In this document: piece by piece, positions 48,796-57,241 of the stretch | Numbering within the stretch: position 1 is the first letter of the stretch | How the letters are laid out: the number at the start of each line of letters is the position of its first letter | Assembly (NCBI RefSeq): GCF_029285175.1 | Contig: NZ_JABEDH010000002.1 | Span: 62,001-126,000, forward strand | DNA length: 64,000 nt | Reading direction: 5' to 3' | Origin: Sulfitobacter sp. M05 | Lineage (GTDB): Bacteria > Pseudomonadota > Alphaproteobacteria > Rhodobacterales > Rhodobacteraceae | Made by a program: the position numbers and the translations under genes | The notes under the pieces: model-generated | Told to the model about the DNA's origin: nothing | What the model saw: the letters and a program-made list of their open reading frames with translations, nothing else | The model's database searches: none

Positions 48796-50454
48796 ATGGC
48801 AGACCGTTTCCGCATCACACTGGGCCAGTTAAACCCGACCGTCGGCGATCTTGCCGGCAATGCCGCACTGGCACTTGACGCATGGCAGGCGGGCAAGGAT
48901 GCAGGTGCCAATCTTGTCGCCCTGCCGGAAATGTTCATCACCGGCTACAACGCCCAAGACCTCGTGATGAAACGCGCTTTCCAGCTGGATGTGATGGCCC
49001 ATATTGAAAAACTGGCTGCGGATTGCGCCGACGGTCCGCCCCTCGCCATCGGTGCCCCATGGGCCGAAGGAACGGAACTGTTCAACGCCTATCTGATCCT
49101 CAAGAATGGCAAAATCGCCTCACGCATGTTGAAACATAACCTGCCCAATGAAACCGTCTTTGACGAGGTGCGCATCTTTGATTCCGGCCCTCTTGGCGGT
49201 CCTTACGCCGTCGGCAATACCCGCATTGGCTCTCCGATTTGTGAAGACGCATGGCATCCAGATGTTTCCGAAACGCTGGCTGAAACCGGTGCAGAATTCC
49301 TGTTGGTGCCCAATGGTTCGCCCTACTATCGGGACAAGATGGACACCCGGATGAACGTCATGGTCGCCCGTGTCGTGGAAACCGGCCTGCCGCTGATTTA
49401 CCTCAATATGGTGGGCGGTCAGGATGATCAGATTTTCGACGGTGCCTCTTTCGCCCTGAACCCAGGCGGCAAGCTGGCCATGCAACTGCCCGCCTTTGAT
49501 GCAATCACCACAAATGTCGATCTGGAACGCACCCCCGACGGATGGCGTGTCGTAGAACAGGCTTTCGCCAAATACCCGGACAGCTATGAGGCCGATTACC
49601 GCGTCTGCATGCTGGGCCTGCGCGACTACATGCGCAAAACCGGCTTTAAGAAAGTACTGCTCGGCCTGTCGGGGGGCATCGATTCTGCCATCGTCGCCAC
49701 CATCGCCGCCGATGCCATCGGCCCTGAAAATGTGCGCTGTGTGATGCTGCCCTCCGAATATACCTCTCAGGCCTCGCTGGATGACGCCGAAGCGGTCGCA
49801 AATGCGCTTGGCTGCCGTTATGATTACGTGCCGATCTCCGAGGGCCGCGCGGCCATCACCAACACACTCACCCCGCTATTCGCCGGCACCGACGAAGGGC
49901 TGACCGAGGAAAACATCCAATCCCGCCTGCGCGGCCTATTGCTGATGGCCCTGTCGAATAAATTCGGTGAAATGCTGCTGACCACCGGCAATAAATCCGA
50001 AGTCGCCGTCGGCTATGCCACCATCTACGGCGATATGTCAGGCGGCTATAACCCGATCAAAGATATGTATAAAACGCGGGTGTTTGAAACCTGCCGCTGG
50101 CGTAATGAAAACCACCGCGACTGGATGATGGGGCCTGCCGGCACCATGATCCCCGAAACCATCATCACCAAACCGCCCACAGCCGAGTTGCGCGATGATC
50201 AAAAAGACAGCGACAGCCTGCCGGATTACCCCGATCTTGATGCGATGCTGGATATCCTCGTCGATCAGGACGGCTCGATCGAGGATTGCGTCGCCGCCGG
50301 CTTTGACCGCGCCACCGCCAAAAAGGTCGAACACCTGATCTATATTTCAGAATACAAACGCTTCCAATCCGCCCCTGGCCCGCGCCTGACCAAAGGCGCC
50401 TTCTGGCTCGACCGGCGCTATCCCATCGTCAACCGCTGGCGCGATCCCAGCTGA
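48796..50454 (+). CDS. nadE: NAD(+) synthase, glutamine-hydrolysing
   Basis: A 552-residue two-domain enzyme making NAD from NaAD with glutamine nitrogen. N-terminal nitrilase-like amidase: catalytic Glu in ALPEMFITGY, Lys in LKHNLPN and Cys in GSPICEDAWHPD. C-terminal synthetase: P-loop SGGIDSA at 292-298 and TTGNKSEVAVGY. Length and order are normal for the bacterial glutamine-dependent form. Divergent from the MORN gene. nadD lies 32 kb away. Confidence 0.96.
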   Translation: MADRFRITLGQLNPTVGDLAGNAALALDAWQAGKDAGANLVALPEMFITGYNAQDLVMKRAFQLDVMAHIEKLAADCADGPPLAIGAPWAEGTELFNAYLILKNGKIASRMLKHNLPNETVFDEVRIFDSGPLGGPYAVGNTRIGSPICEDAWHPDVSETLAETGAEFLLVPNGSPYYRDKMDTRMNVMVARVVETGLPLIYLNMVGGQDDQIFDGASFALNPGGKLAMQLPAFDAITTNVDLERTPDGWRVVEQAFAKYPDSYEADYRVCMLGLRDYMRKTGFKKVLLGLSGGIDSAIVATIAADAIGPENVRCVMLPSEYTSQASLDDAEAVANALGCRYDYVPISEGRAAITNTLTPLFAGTDEGLTEENIQSRLRGLLLMALSNKFGEMLLTTGNKSEVAVGYATIYGDMSGGYNPIKDMYKTRVFETCRWRNENHRDWMMGPAGTMIPETIITKPPTAELRDDQKDSDSLPDYPDLDAMLDILVDQDGSIEDCVAAGFDRATAKKVEHLIYISEYKRFQSAPGPRLTKGAFWLDRRYPIVNRWRDPS

Positions 50455-50512
50455 TTGCCCCGCCCCGCCCTCGTCAACCAACCCCGGCCCGCTGTTCCGG
50501 ACACAGCGCCCG

Positions 50513-50540
50513 GGCTTCATCTTGCCCCTAAACTCAATCC
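50513..50540. repeat. Dispersed intergenic repeat, copy D
   Basis: GGCTTCATCTTGCC, two variable bases, TAAACTCAATCCTAC. It lies between nadE and the esterase gene, here against the direction of the neighbouring genes. Confidence 0.65.
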
Positions 50541-50632
50541 TACCCGGGCACCGCGCACGCGCCATCCGCAACGCCACGGACCGCACAATCATGTGACTTG
50601 AGCCTCTCCGCCCACCGCGCCATCATCACCCC

Positions 50633-51433
50633 ATGCGCATTCTCCTGACCTGCCTCCTGCTGCTCACCAGCCCCGCCCTTGCCTGTGGTCCCGACACCGA
50701 CTGCCCCGTCGGTGACCGCCATTACCGTATCACGATGCCCGCAAACCACGACGGCACCACCCATGTGCCCGCCCTGATCTGGGCACATGGGTATCGCGGC
50801 TCGGCGGCGGGGGTCATGCGCAACGGCTCTCTGCGCCGGATGTTGTCGGATGCCGGCTTTGCCCTGATCGCCGCACAGGGCATCAATGGCACATGGGATC
50901 TGCCGAATGGGCCCGGCACCATGGACAGCGACGGATCATCCGAATTCGCCTATTTTGACGCCATCATCGCGGATGCCACCGCCCGCCATCCCATCGCTCC
51001 CAACCGTATTATCGCTGCCGGATTTTCCGCTGGTGCCATGATGGTCTGGAACCTCGCCTGTTCGCACCCCGAAAAATTCGCGGGTTTCATTCCCGTCTCC
51101 GGCACCTATTGGCTGCAGCCCCCCGAAACCTGCAAAACGCCGGTGTCCAGCATCGTCCATATCCACGGCACCCGGGACAAAACCGTGCCACTCAAGGGCC
51201 GCCCCATCGGCGAAACCAAACAGGGCGAGATCGAAGAAGCCCTTACAATGTATGAAAAATTCGGAGATTTTGGCCCGGCAAGCCAAATCGAAACCGGCCC
51301 GCTGACCTGCCGCAACCGCAGCAATCCCACCGGCGAGGTTCTCGAATATTGCCTGTTCGAGGGCGGCCATTCCTTCCGCACCGAATACCTTGGCCACGGC
51401 ATTGCCGCCCTGATGGAGGCAGGCCAGCTCTAG
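50633..51433 (+). CDS. Exported esterase, PHB-depolymerase/LpqC-like
   Basis: A 266-residue alpha/beta-hydrolase with a signal peptide (MRILLTCLLLLTSPALA). The nucleophile Ser132 is in AAGFSAGAMMVW (GxSxG); HIHGTRDKTVPL supplies the Asp region and EGGHSF the His. This is the layout of secreted PHB depolymerase / feruloyl-esterase-like enzymes. Several Cys pairs suggest disulfides in the periplasm. The 3' end overlaps the convergent arsR gene by four bases. Confidence 0.85.
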   Translation: MRILLTCLLLLTSPALACGPDTDCPVGDRHYRITMPANHDGTTHVPALIWAHGYRGSAAGVMRNGSLRRMLSDAGFALIAAQGINGTWDLPNGPGTMDSDGSSEFAYFDAIIADATARHPIAPNRIIAAGFSAGAMMVWNLACSHPEKFAGFIPVSGTYWLQPPETCKTPVSSIVHIHGTRDKTVPLKGRPIGETKQGEIEEALTMYEKFGDFGPASQIETGPLTCRNRSNPTGEVLEYCLFEGGHSFRTEYLGHGIAALMEAGQL

Positions 51434-52110
51434 CCGCCAAACATCTCGGCAAATCCCTTTTCCCCCGCGCGCGAAAACCGCACCACCCGCGTGCCTTCCA
51501 CCCGCTCGGCCCAGCCGATTTCCTGCATCCTTGCCAGCAAGGCCCGCCCGACACTGCCCGCCAGATGGGTCTGGCGCGCCGACCAATCCAGACAGGACCG
51601 GCACAGCGGCGCCTTGGACTTGCGCAAATCCGCCACATCCACACCAAACGCCGTCAGAAACGAGGCACCCTCTGCCGTCAGAACCACATCCGTACCCCGT
51701 TCCTCGACCAAACCTTTACCCAGCAAACCCTGATAAAGGGCAATGCCCTTGGCCCCTGCCAGATGGTTGTAACAGACCCGCGCCTCGCGCAACGCCTCGT
51801 CCTTGGGGCCGGTGCGTGTGCGCAGATGCCCCGCACCCGCCGCCAACCCCATCAGCGCCTCAAGCGCATGGCCCACGTCATCCCCACCCAGCGTGAAATA
51901 CTTGTGCCGCCCGGATTTGCGACAGGCAATCATCTCTGCCGCTTCCAGCTTGGCCAGATGGGCGCTGGTGGTCTGCACGGTCACCCCCGCCTCAGACGCC
52001 AGTTCCGTCGCCGTCAGCGCCTTGCCCGACATCAGCGCCGTCAGGATATTGGCACGCGCCGGATCGCCGATCAGCGCTGCAATGCGGGATATATCCGGAC
52101 CTTCTTTCAT
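51430..52110 (-). CDS. ArsR-family transcriptional regulator with C-terminal extension
   Basis: A 226-residue protein. Residues 1-90 are an ArsR winged helix (ARANILTALMSGKALTATELA and VTVQTTSAHLAKLEAAEMI). The second half, not found in classic ArsR sensors, contains PLCRSCLDWSARQTHLAG, a CxxC-bearing segment that could bind metal or sense redox state. It is divergent from the NIPSNAP/monooxygenase pair, which it may control. Confidence 0.88.
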   Translation of the reverse strand: MKEGPDISRIAALIGDPARANILTALMSGKALTATELASEAGVTVQTTSAHLAKLEAAEMIACRKSGRHKYFTLGGDDVGHALEALMGLAAGAGHLRTRTGPKDEALREARVCYNHLAGAKGIALYQGLLGKGLVEERGTDVVLTAEGASFLTAFGVDVADLRKSKAPLCRSCLDWSARQTHLAGSVGRALLARMQEIGWAERVEGTRVVRFSRAGEKGFAEMFGG

Positions 52111-52182
52111 ACTTCGACCGTAGCCGAAGCATCTGCGCCGATCAACCCGTTATGAACAGGCATCAACAGCAAAGGACACCCC

Positions 52183-52506
52183 ATGCTCACCTGCATCATA
52201 CGCTATCACATCAACCCGACCAAAAAGGCACAATTCAACCAATACGCCCGCAATTGGGGCACCGCCATTCCGCGCTGCGGAGCTGACCTCATCGGTTACT
52301 ACGCCCCGCACGAAGGCTCCTCCACCCTCGCCTATGGTATTTACAATATCCCCTCCCTTGCGGCTTACGAACAGTATCGCGAACGCCTCGCCGCCGATCC
52401 CTTGGGCCGTGAAAACTACGCATTCGCCCAATCGGAGAAATTCCTGTTGCGCGAGGATCGCACCTTCCTGACACTGGCCTCCACCCCCCATGGAGACAGC
52501 ACATGA
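52183..52506 (+). CDS. NIPSNAP-family protein
   Basis: A 107-residue ferredoxin-like dimeric barrel protein: MLTCIIRYHINPTKKAQFNQY and the mid-segment GYYAPHEGSSTLAYGIYNI fit NIPSNAP. Function of bacterial members is unknown. AAAGGA precedes the ATG. Its stop overlaps the next start (ATGA), so it pairs with the monooxygenase-like protein; both are the same fold and may form a heteromer. Confidence 0.8.
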   Translation: MLTCIIRYHINPTKKAQFNQYARNWGTAIPRCGADLIGYYAPHEGSSTLAYGIYNIPSLAAYEQYRERLAADPLGRENYAFAQSEKFLLREDRTFLTLASTPHGDST

Positions 52507-52847
52507 TCGCCGTAATTTTCGAAGTCATGCCCGACCCTGACCACAAAACCGACTATCTCGACATCGCCGCCGAAATGCGGCCCTTGGTGGATGAGGTCGA
52601 GGGGTTCATTTCCGTCGAACGCTTCCAAAGCCTGACCAACCCCGACAAACTCCTGTCCCTGTCGTTTTTCGAGGACGAAGCCGCCGTCGCCCGCTGGCGC
52701 AGCCTCACCGCCCACCGCAAGGCACAGGCCAAGGGGCGCAAGGGCATCTTTACCGACTACCATCTGCGCATCGCCCATGTGATCCGCGACTACGGTATGT
52801 TTGACCGGGACGAGGCCCCGAAGGACAGCCGCGCATCCCATGGTTAA
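52503..52847 (+). CDS. Antibiotic biosynthesis monooxygenase-domain protein
   Basis: A 114-residue ABM-domain protein: MIAVIFEVMPDPDHKTDYLDIAAEM in parts, EGFISVERFQSLTNPDKLLSLSFFEDEAAVARWR in parts, and the His-rich turn TAHRKAQAKG. Such small barrels act on quinones, haem or unknown aromatics. Translationally coupled to the NIPSNAP gene and divergent from the ArsR regulator. Confidence 0.85.
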   Translation: MIAVIFEVMPDPDHKTDYLDIAAEMRPLVDEVEGFISVERFQSLTNPDKLLSLSFFEDEAAVARWRSLTAHRKAQAKGRKGIFTDYHLRIAHVIRDYGMFDRDEAPKDSRASHG

Positions 52848-52848
52848 C

Positions 52849-52875
52849 ACGGAGGCGGGTCACCCGCCCCCGTAA
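52849..52875. repeat. GC-rich palindrome, possible fourth REP-like copy
   Basis: GGCGGGTCACCCGCC is a palindrome with the same TCACC centre as the REP-like copies but shorter arms. Confidence 0.35.
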
Positions 52876-52953
52876 CGCCGCTATCTGATGGCTTTTGTTC
52901 ATCCTTCATATCCCGTAAACAGACGGCCACACCCCTGAACAAAAGACGGCCCC

Positions 52954-53370
52954 ATGACCAAAACATTCACCACCACCCGCGAATTGCGCTTTGGCGATTG
53001 CGACATCTCGGGCACCGCCTACTTCCCGTCCTATCTGGACCTGCTGAATGGCGTGAACGAGGAATTCTGGACCCATATCGGCTATCCTTGGCACGAAATG
53101 ATCTGGAAAGAACGCTGGGGCACGCCCACCGTGCATCTGACCTGCGATTTTTCTGTGCCCTCGCTGTTCGGCCAGACCCTCACCTTCAAGCTACAGGTGA
53201 TCAAGGTTGGACGCTCGTCGCTGACACTGCGCCACGAAATCAGCTGCGAAGGGGAAAAACGCTGGACCAGCACACAGGTGCTTGCCGCCTCCGATCTGGA
53301 CAAGCACAGCTCAATGCCATGGCCCGACAAGGTGCGCGAAACTCTGGACAGCTGGCTGGTCACAGAGTGA
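52954..53370 (+). CDS. Acyl-CoA thioesterase, hot-dog fold (4HBT type)
   Basis: A 138-residue single hot-dog domain. RFGDCDISGTAYFPSYLD is the 4-hydroxybenzoyl-CoA thioesterase signature with the catalytic Asp; the family usually has D-x-D-x-x-G-H, here CDISGTAY. It cleaves an acyl-CoA of unknown chain. It follows the monooxygenase gene by about 100 bases on the same strand. Confidence 0.87.
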   Translation: MTKTFTTTRELRFGDCDISGTAYFPSYLDLLNGVNEEFWTHIGYPWHEMIWKERWGTPTVHLTCDFSVPSLFGQTLTFKLQVIKVGRSSLTLRHEISCEGEKRWTSTQVLAASDLDKHSSMPWPDKVRETLDSWLVTE

Positions 53371-53713
53371 GCCGGGGCGGGCATCACGCCCCTGCGCCCC
53401 TGCCTTGATGCCCCCAGGTGTGAAACGCCAGATGACTTTGACCTTTCCGTCATGACATTGACCGAAGTTGCCTGTCAGACGGAAAACGAACCTTCGTGCA
53501 TTATGCGGCGATCGAGAAAATAGAGCCCAGAGGAGAAGTGTCCAATTTTCGCTGCGCGCGCTCGCAGCGTGGATATTGCTGCATGGGCGAAAATATGGTT
53601 GCAGCCACCTGACAAAAAAGTGGTCATTCCAACAAACCACAGTAAAGGCGTCGTATGCGGGAAAGTGCGAAATCCTACGTTAGCTGAACATCAGCGATTT
53701 GAGAGCAGCTTGT
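53371..53713. other. Gene-free stretch between the thioesterase and tonB ends
   Basis: A 343-base convergent gap with lower GC than its neighbours. No ORF with family features, no tRNA and no strong terminator were seen. It could be a decayed gene or a remnant of inserted DNA. Confidence 0.4.
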
Positions 53714-54322
53714 TTAAGGATTAAAAGTGATCGGTAGCGAAAACCGATGCACTCCAGAAGGCAGCCCATGAGGTGCGGCTGTGAAGCGGGCGCGCGTCAC
53801 GGCGGAAAGAGCCGCTTGATCCAGCAGCGCGTCCCCCGAAGATCCCTGCACGGCGACAGATGACAATGCGCCAGTAGAGGAAACTGCAATCGACAATATC
53901 ACGGTCCCACGGTTGCGTGTGCCCGCGGGATACCTTTTGCGGCGCTCCACAGCGGAACGGATGCTGTTTCCCCATTGTGCCATGAGGGCGGGGTTCGGTG
54001 ACGTCTGTTAGGTTGGCACCGCAGCGGCACCTTCATTGCCGGATGTTTGATTCTGACCTGATCCGGCTGCGGTCTGTCGAGGCGCAGTTTGAGCTGGGGC
54101 GGAAGGTGTAGAACGCGGTTTTGTAGGCCGAGAAGGTCGCTCTTCTGGGCGCAACGATGCCACAACAGCCGACGTGGACGGGGGTGGCACAGTCGTATCG
54201 ACGACCGGAAGGCTGTCCGTGCTGAAGGTCGGGGCCGCGCCATTTGGTGCATGCTGAAACACCACCAAATGCGCCGCTGCCGCGACAGCCGTAAAGAGGA
54301 TAAATTCGACGCCTTGCCTCAT
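53714..54322 (-). pseudogene. tonB: tonB with an in-frame stop
   Basis: The 203-codon frame encodes a TonB: N-terminal membrane anchor (FILFTAVAAAAHLVVF), Pro-rich middle, and a TonB C-terminal domain (SIRSAVERRKRYPAGTRNRG; SSGDALLDQAALSAV). Codon 105 at 54008-54010 is TAA in the same frame, cutting the anchor from the receptor-contact domain; the frame resumes QTSPNPALMAQWG. An internal ATG at 53983 could start a soluble fragment. Last gene of the B12 operon; its ATG overlaps the preceding stop. Confidence 0.85.
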
Positions 54323-54599
54323 GGTTTCCCCACGGCGAGGTCAACAGATTGAATGCCGATTTCTGCAAGCCCAGCCAACACGTTTGCGAGTTTCGGTGTG
54401 GGCAAATCAGCGTCAGCGTGAATACTCAGACGCTGGTCTGTATCGACGCGTTGCAGGGTGGCCCAGGCGTTTGCTCCCACTGCTCCTTGAAAGCCCACTG
54501 TGCCTTGGGGGGAAATGTAGAGCGTCATATCCTCCTCCAATGTCGCGGCACTTTCCGAAAGCGGTAGTGTCACGTCTAAAGAGGGCGCGTGAACCGCAT
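54319..54599 (-). pseudogene. Second exbD-like gene, deleted and frameshifted
   Basis: ATG at 54599 opens MRFTRPL and then stops; from 54573 the frame reads VTLPLSESAATLEEDMTLYI to LAEIGIQSVDLAVG, the periplasmic domain of an ExbD. The membrane helix that should lie between is absent, so roughly 100 bases are missing compared with the usual length. It overlaps tonB by four bases. Confidence 0.7.
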
Positions 54600-54601
54600 C
54601 G

Positions 54602-54978
54602 CTATTCGACCACCGACAGATGCGTGAAACCCGCAGTCTTCAAGGATTGCGCGACATCTATAAGGCGTTGCAGCGTTGCGTCGGCATCGCCACGCAGGAT
54701 GATGATGTCGTCAGGGCTCTGCATCAGGGGGCCAAGGCGCGTGGCCAGGTCCTCCAGCGACACGGCAACGCCGTTCAGGCGCAAGGTGTCCGGCCCGATG
54801 CCGATCAGCCTCGGGGGGCCGGTATAGGCCGTGCCGCCACTCCCTGCCGACAGGGTCAAAGCCTTGTCGTGCCCGAACTGCGACGCCAACATGAAAAACA
54901 CCAGCAAAAGGAACACAACCTCGATCATCGGGTGAGGCTTGGCCTGCGTCGGGGCCGGGTGCTGGCGAAACTGAACAT
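54602..54978 (-). pseudogene. exbD: exbD with a one-base frameshift
   Basis: The N terminus [16 protein letters not shown] runs into TGA; one base over, the frame gives [20 protein letters not shown] (the ExbD membrane helix with its key acidic residue, here Glu in place of the usual Asp) and a complete periplasmic domain to LSVVE. A C missing from a C run at 54930-54932 explains it; restoring it gives 125 residues, normal for ExbD. Its ATG overlaps the exbB stop (TGATG). Confidence 0.8.
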
Positions 54979-55573
54979 CAGGCCAACTGCCTTTGTTGCT
55001 CCGGCGCGTGTGTGAAAAGCCGTGTTGCGAGATCTTCCATGTCCATCTGTACACGCTCGGCGCCCCCCCTCGAACCAACTGAGCGCGACAGCGGCGGGGA
55101 TGGCCATGCCTGCGGCGGTGGTCAAAAGCGCCTCCCAGATGCCGCCGGCAAGCGCGGAAGGATCGGCCTGCCCCCCACTTGTTTCCAGCGCCTGAAAGGC
55201 CTCGATCATGCCAAGAACCGTGCCAAGCAATCCAATCAGTGGTGCGATAGTTGCGATCAGTTCAAGCGGGCGCAATCCACCACGCAGAACCGCAAGCTCA
55301 TGTGCCGCAAGGCGCGTCACCTCTTCGCGGGCCAGCTGGTCGGGGAGTTCGCGCGCATTGAGCGCGCCCGCGATGAACAGGCGTTTCGACGTTCCCGGTT
55401 GCCATGATCCGCTGCGATTTGCGCGACGACCATGCCCCGGACAAGGCAAGCGGCCAGAGCTTCCACAGGATGATCGCCAGCGTCAGAACGGACAGAACCG
55501 CAATCGCGGCAAGGGCCGGACCACCGGTTTCAAGAAATTGTCGTGCCCCAGAGATATCGAACCCCACGATCAA
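54978..55573 (-). pseudogene. exbB: exbB with frameshifts
   Basis: Membrane helix 1 ([21 protein letters not shown]) is in one frame from a TTG at 55573; helices 2 and 3 ([40 protein letters not shown]) are in another, so a shift lies near 55375-55450. A second break is a G run at 55063-55069 with one base too many; removing it leads to [13 protein letters not shown] and a stop overlapping exbD. ExbB forms the proton channel of the Ton motor. Confidence 0.8.
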
Positions 55574-56577
55574 TGCCCCGGATTTTCGTCGTCAGCCTCT
55601 TCCGGCATCGTGCTGGCATCGAAGGCGGCGCTCCACCGATCCAGCAGGGCGCTGTCCCCATACAACCGTCGCCATTGCCGCAATCCGTTGCGCAGTCCGG
55701 CGCGGCCTGTGCGGGTGTCAGGTTCGGATATACTTTCCGGCTCCTGACCCTGCTCCAGCGCCGCCCAACAGGTTGCTTTTGCTGTCAGATATTCCTGCGG
55801 GCCCCATGCTTGCAGCAAGGTTTGAAACGCATCGAAGGCAGCACGGTTGAAATCCTTGTCCTGTCCCATCCGCCCGAACACCGGGTTTTCGGGGTTAAAC
55901 CCGGCACAGGGCACCCAGCCTTCGGGAATTGGCGTATTCGCAGAATGGGTTCGGCCCGCACGCAGCAACTTTGGCAGGACGTGCGTGTGCGGTCCTTCTG
56001 GCGATGTGCCGCCCGTATCCGGCCCGCCGATCATCTGATAGACCTCGACACGGCCCACTTTGGTCAAGGCAACACGATGCGGATGCGCCTTGAGGATCAC
56101 GGGCATCGCGGGGTTGCCGTGATCCATCAAAGAGCGGCCTGCGTTTTCGCGCAGGACCGCCAACAAGTCCTCGTCAGCGGTGCGGATGCAAAAGTCGACC
56201 TGTGGCTGCGCCAACCCCATGTCAAACAGGACCGCGCCATGATCTTCATCCCGCAAGGCTGCATCGTCGAGGCCAATTTCGGTCAGGACATCGCGTTGGT
56301 GCATCATCGCCTCTGCCTCAGGCAAACACAGCGACACTGCCTGCGACCAGCGATGCGCGCGGGGGCTGAGTGTTTCGTAGGCTACGGGGCGCACACCCTC
56401 CAGCCGTTCGATGCGCACACCGCCGCGTTTTGTCACCTGCATCAGCGGCGCGGTGCGCGCTGGTGGGGTTTCATCCCCAACATGGTGAAATTCCGCAATC
56501 GCACCGAATGATCCCATGTTCCATCCGGCCTCAGCCTGTTGCAGACCGCCTTCCAATACGTTCTCAAGATCAAGCAT
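55570..56577 (-). CDS. Unrecognised conserved-looking protein in the B12 operon
   Basis: A 335-residue soluble protein with no signal peptide or membrane helix. I recognise no family. Visible features are a Gly/aromatic N terminus (MLDLENVLEGGLQQAEAGWN), SLMDHGNPAMPVILKAHPHR, and at 196-205 GPHTHVLPKLL, a possible metal site with a second His in AHPHR. The ATG overlaps the cbiZ stop by 8 bases and its stop overlaps the exbB start, so it is tightly locked into the operon. A role in corrinoid uptake or salvage is inferred only from that. Confidence 0.75.
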   Translation of the reverse strand: MLDLENVLEGGLQQAEAGWNMGSFGAIAEFHHVGDETPPARTAPLMQVTKRGGVRIERLEGVRPVAYETLSPRAHRWSQAVSLCLPEAEAMMHQRDVLTEIGLDDAALRDEDHGAVLFDMGLAQPQVDFCIRTADEDLLAVLRENAGRSLMDHGNPAMPVILKAHPHRVALTKVGRVEVYQMIGGPDTGGTSPEGPHTHVLPKLLRAGRTHSANTPIPEGWVPCAGFNPENPVFGRMGQDKDFNRAAFDAFQTLLQAWGPQEYLTAKATCWAALEQGQEPESISEPDTRTGRAGLRNGLRQWRRLYGDSALLDRWSAAFDASTMPEEADDENPGH

Positions 56578-57241
56578 GTCCCGTCTCTCTTTTCTGAATT
56601 GATCCAACATCCGATTTCCATTGCCGAGCACCAAGCGTCGTTGCGCGGTAGACGGCCAAGCCCACGGCCTCGCCGATATCCGTATGGAGCCCTGCGTAGT
56701 CTTGCGGCCCTTTCGGTGCCGCCACCGCGATGCAATCCGTGCCAGTGCCAGTCGCCAACCCTCTGGCGAAGGGCACACCTGCGTCGATGATTGCCGCCGT
56801 GCGCGCCTGCGTGGCGATGCTGAGGGTTTCGATCAGACCGGTCTGCGACAGCCCGCGGTTCAAGCGCACCGCCACATTGATCGTGCCCCAGTCCTGCGCC
56901 TGTCGGTCCACCCGTGATCCGACACGTTCGGCGTTTGACAATCCGACGGTCGCCACACAATGCGCCGCCGTGCACCCGACCTTTGCGGAGTTTTGGGTAA
57001 AGAACGAGACATCACGCGATGTCAGAAAGGCCACAGCATCCTCATATCCCTGCAACTGCAACGCCCCATCGAACCATTCCCGCACATCCATGTCCTTCGG
57101 CAGGTCGGCATTGCGGACCTCGCGCCAGACAATACGCCGGGAGATAACAAAACCGGGGCGGTTGATGGCCCAGCTGAGGATGCGCATGTCGCGGCCCAGA
57201 TCAAACGTCAGCCACGGACGCTCAAGGGTGACATCGCTCAT
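56570..57241 (-). CDS. cbiZ: Adenosylcobinamide amidohydrolase
   Basis: A 223-residue CbiZ, which cleaves the side chain of adenosyl-pseudocobalamin/cobinamide to adenosylcobyric acid so corrinoids with the wrong lower ligand can be rebuilt. Family segments: VGCTAAHCVATVGLSNAERVG, GTINVAVRLNRGL and ARGLATGTGTDCIAVA. The start overlaps the btuD stop (ATGA type). Its presence in a B12 importer operon points to salvage and remodelling of scavenged corrinoids. Confidence 0.9.
   Translation of the reverse strand: MSDVTLERPWLTFDLGRDMRILSWAINRPGFVISRRIVWREVRNADLPKDMDVREWFDGALQLQGYEDAVAFLTSRDVSFFTQNSAKVGCTAAHCVATVGLSNAERVGSRVDRQAQDWGTINVAVRLNRGLSQTGLIETLSIATQARTAAIIDAGVPFARGLATGTGTDCIAVAAPKGPQDYAGLHTDIGEAVGLAVYRATTLGARQWKSDVGSIQKRETGHA

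Noticed and set aside
48594-48941. 116-codon upstream extension of the MORN gene
   Set aside because: It overlaps the nadE start on the other strand and hides the clear signal peptide beginning at 48593.
55570-56577. Possible haem-degradation (HmuS-like) assignment of the unknown B12-operon gene
   Set aside because: Ton-linked uptake genes often sit with hmuS, but the sequence lacks convincing HmuS features and the operon is under a cobalamin riboswitch with cbiZ.
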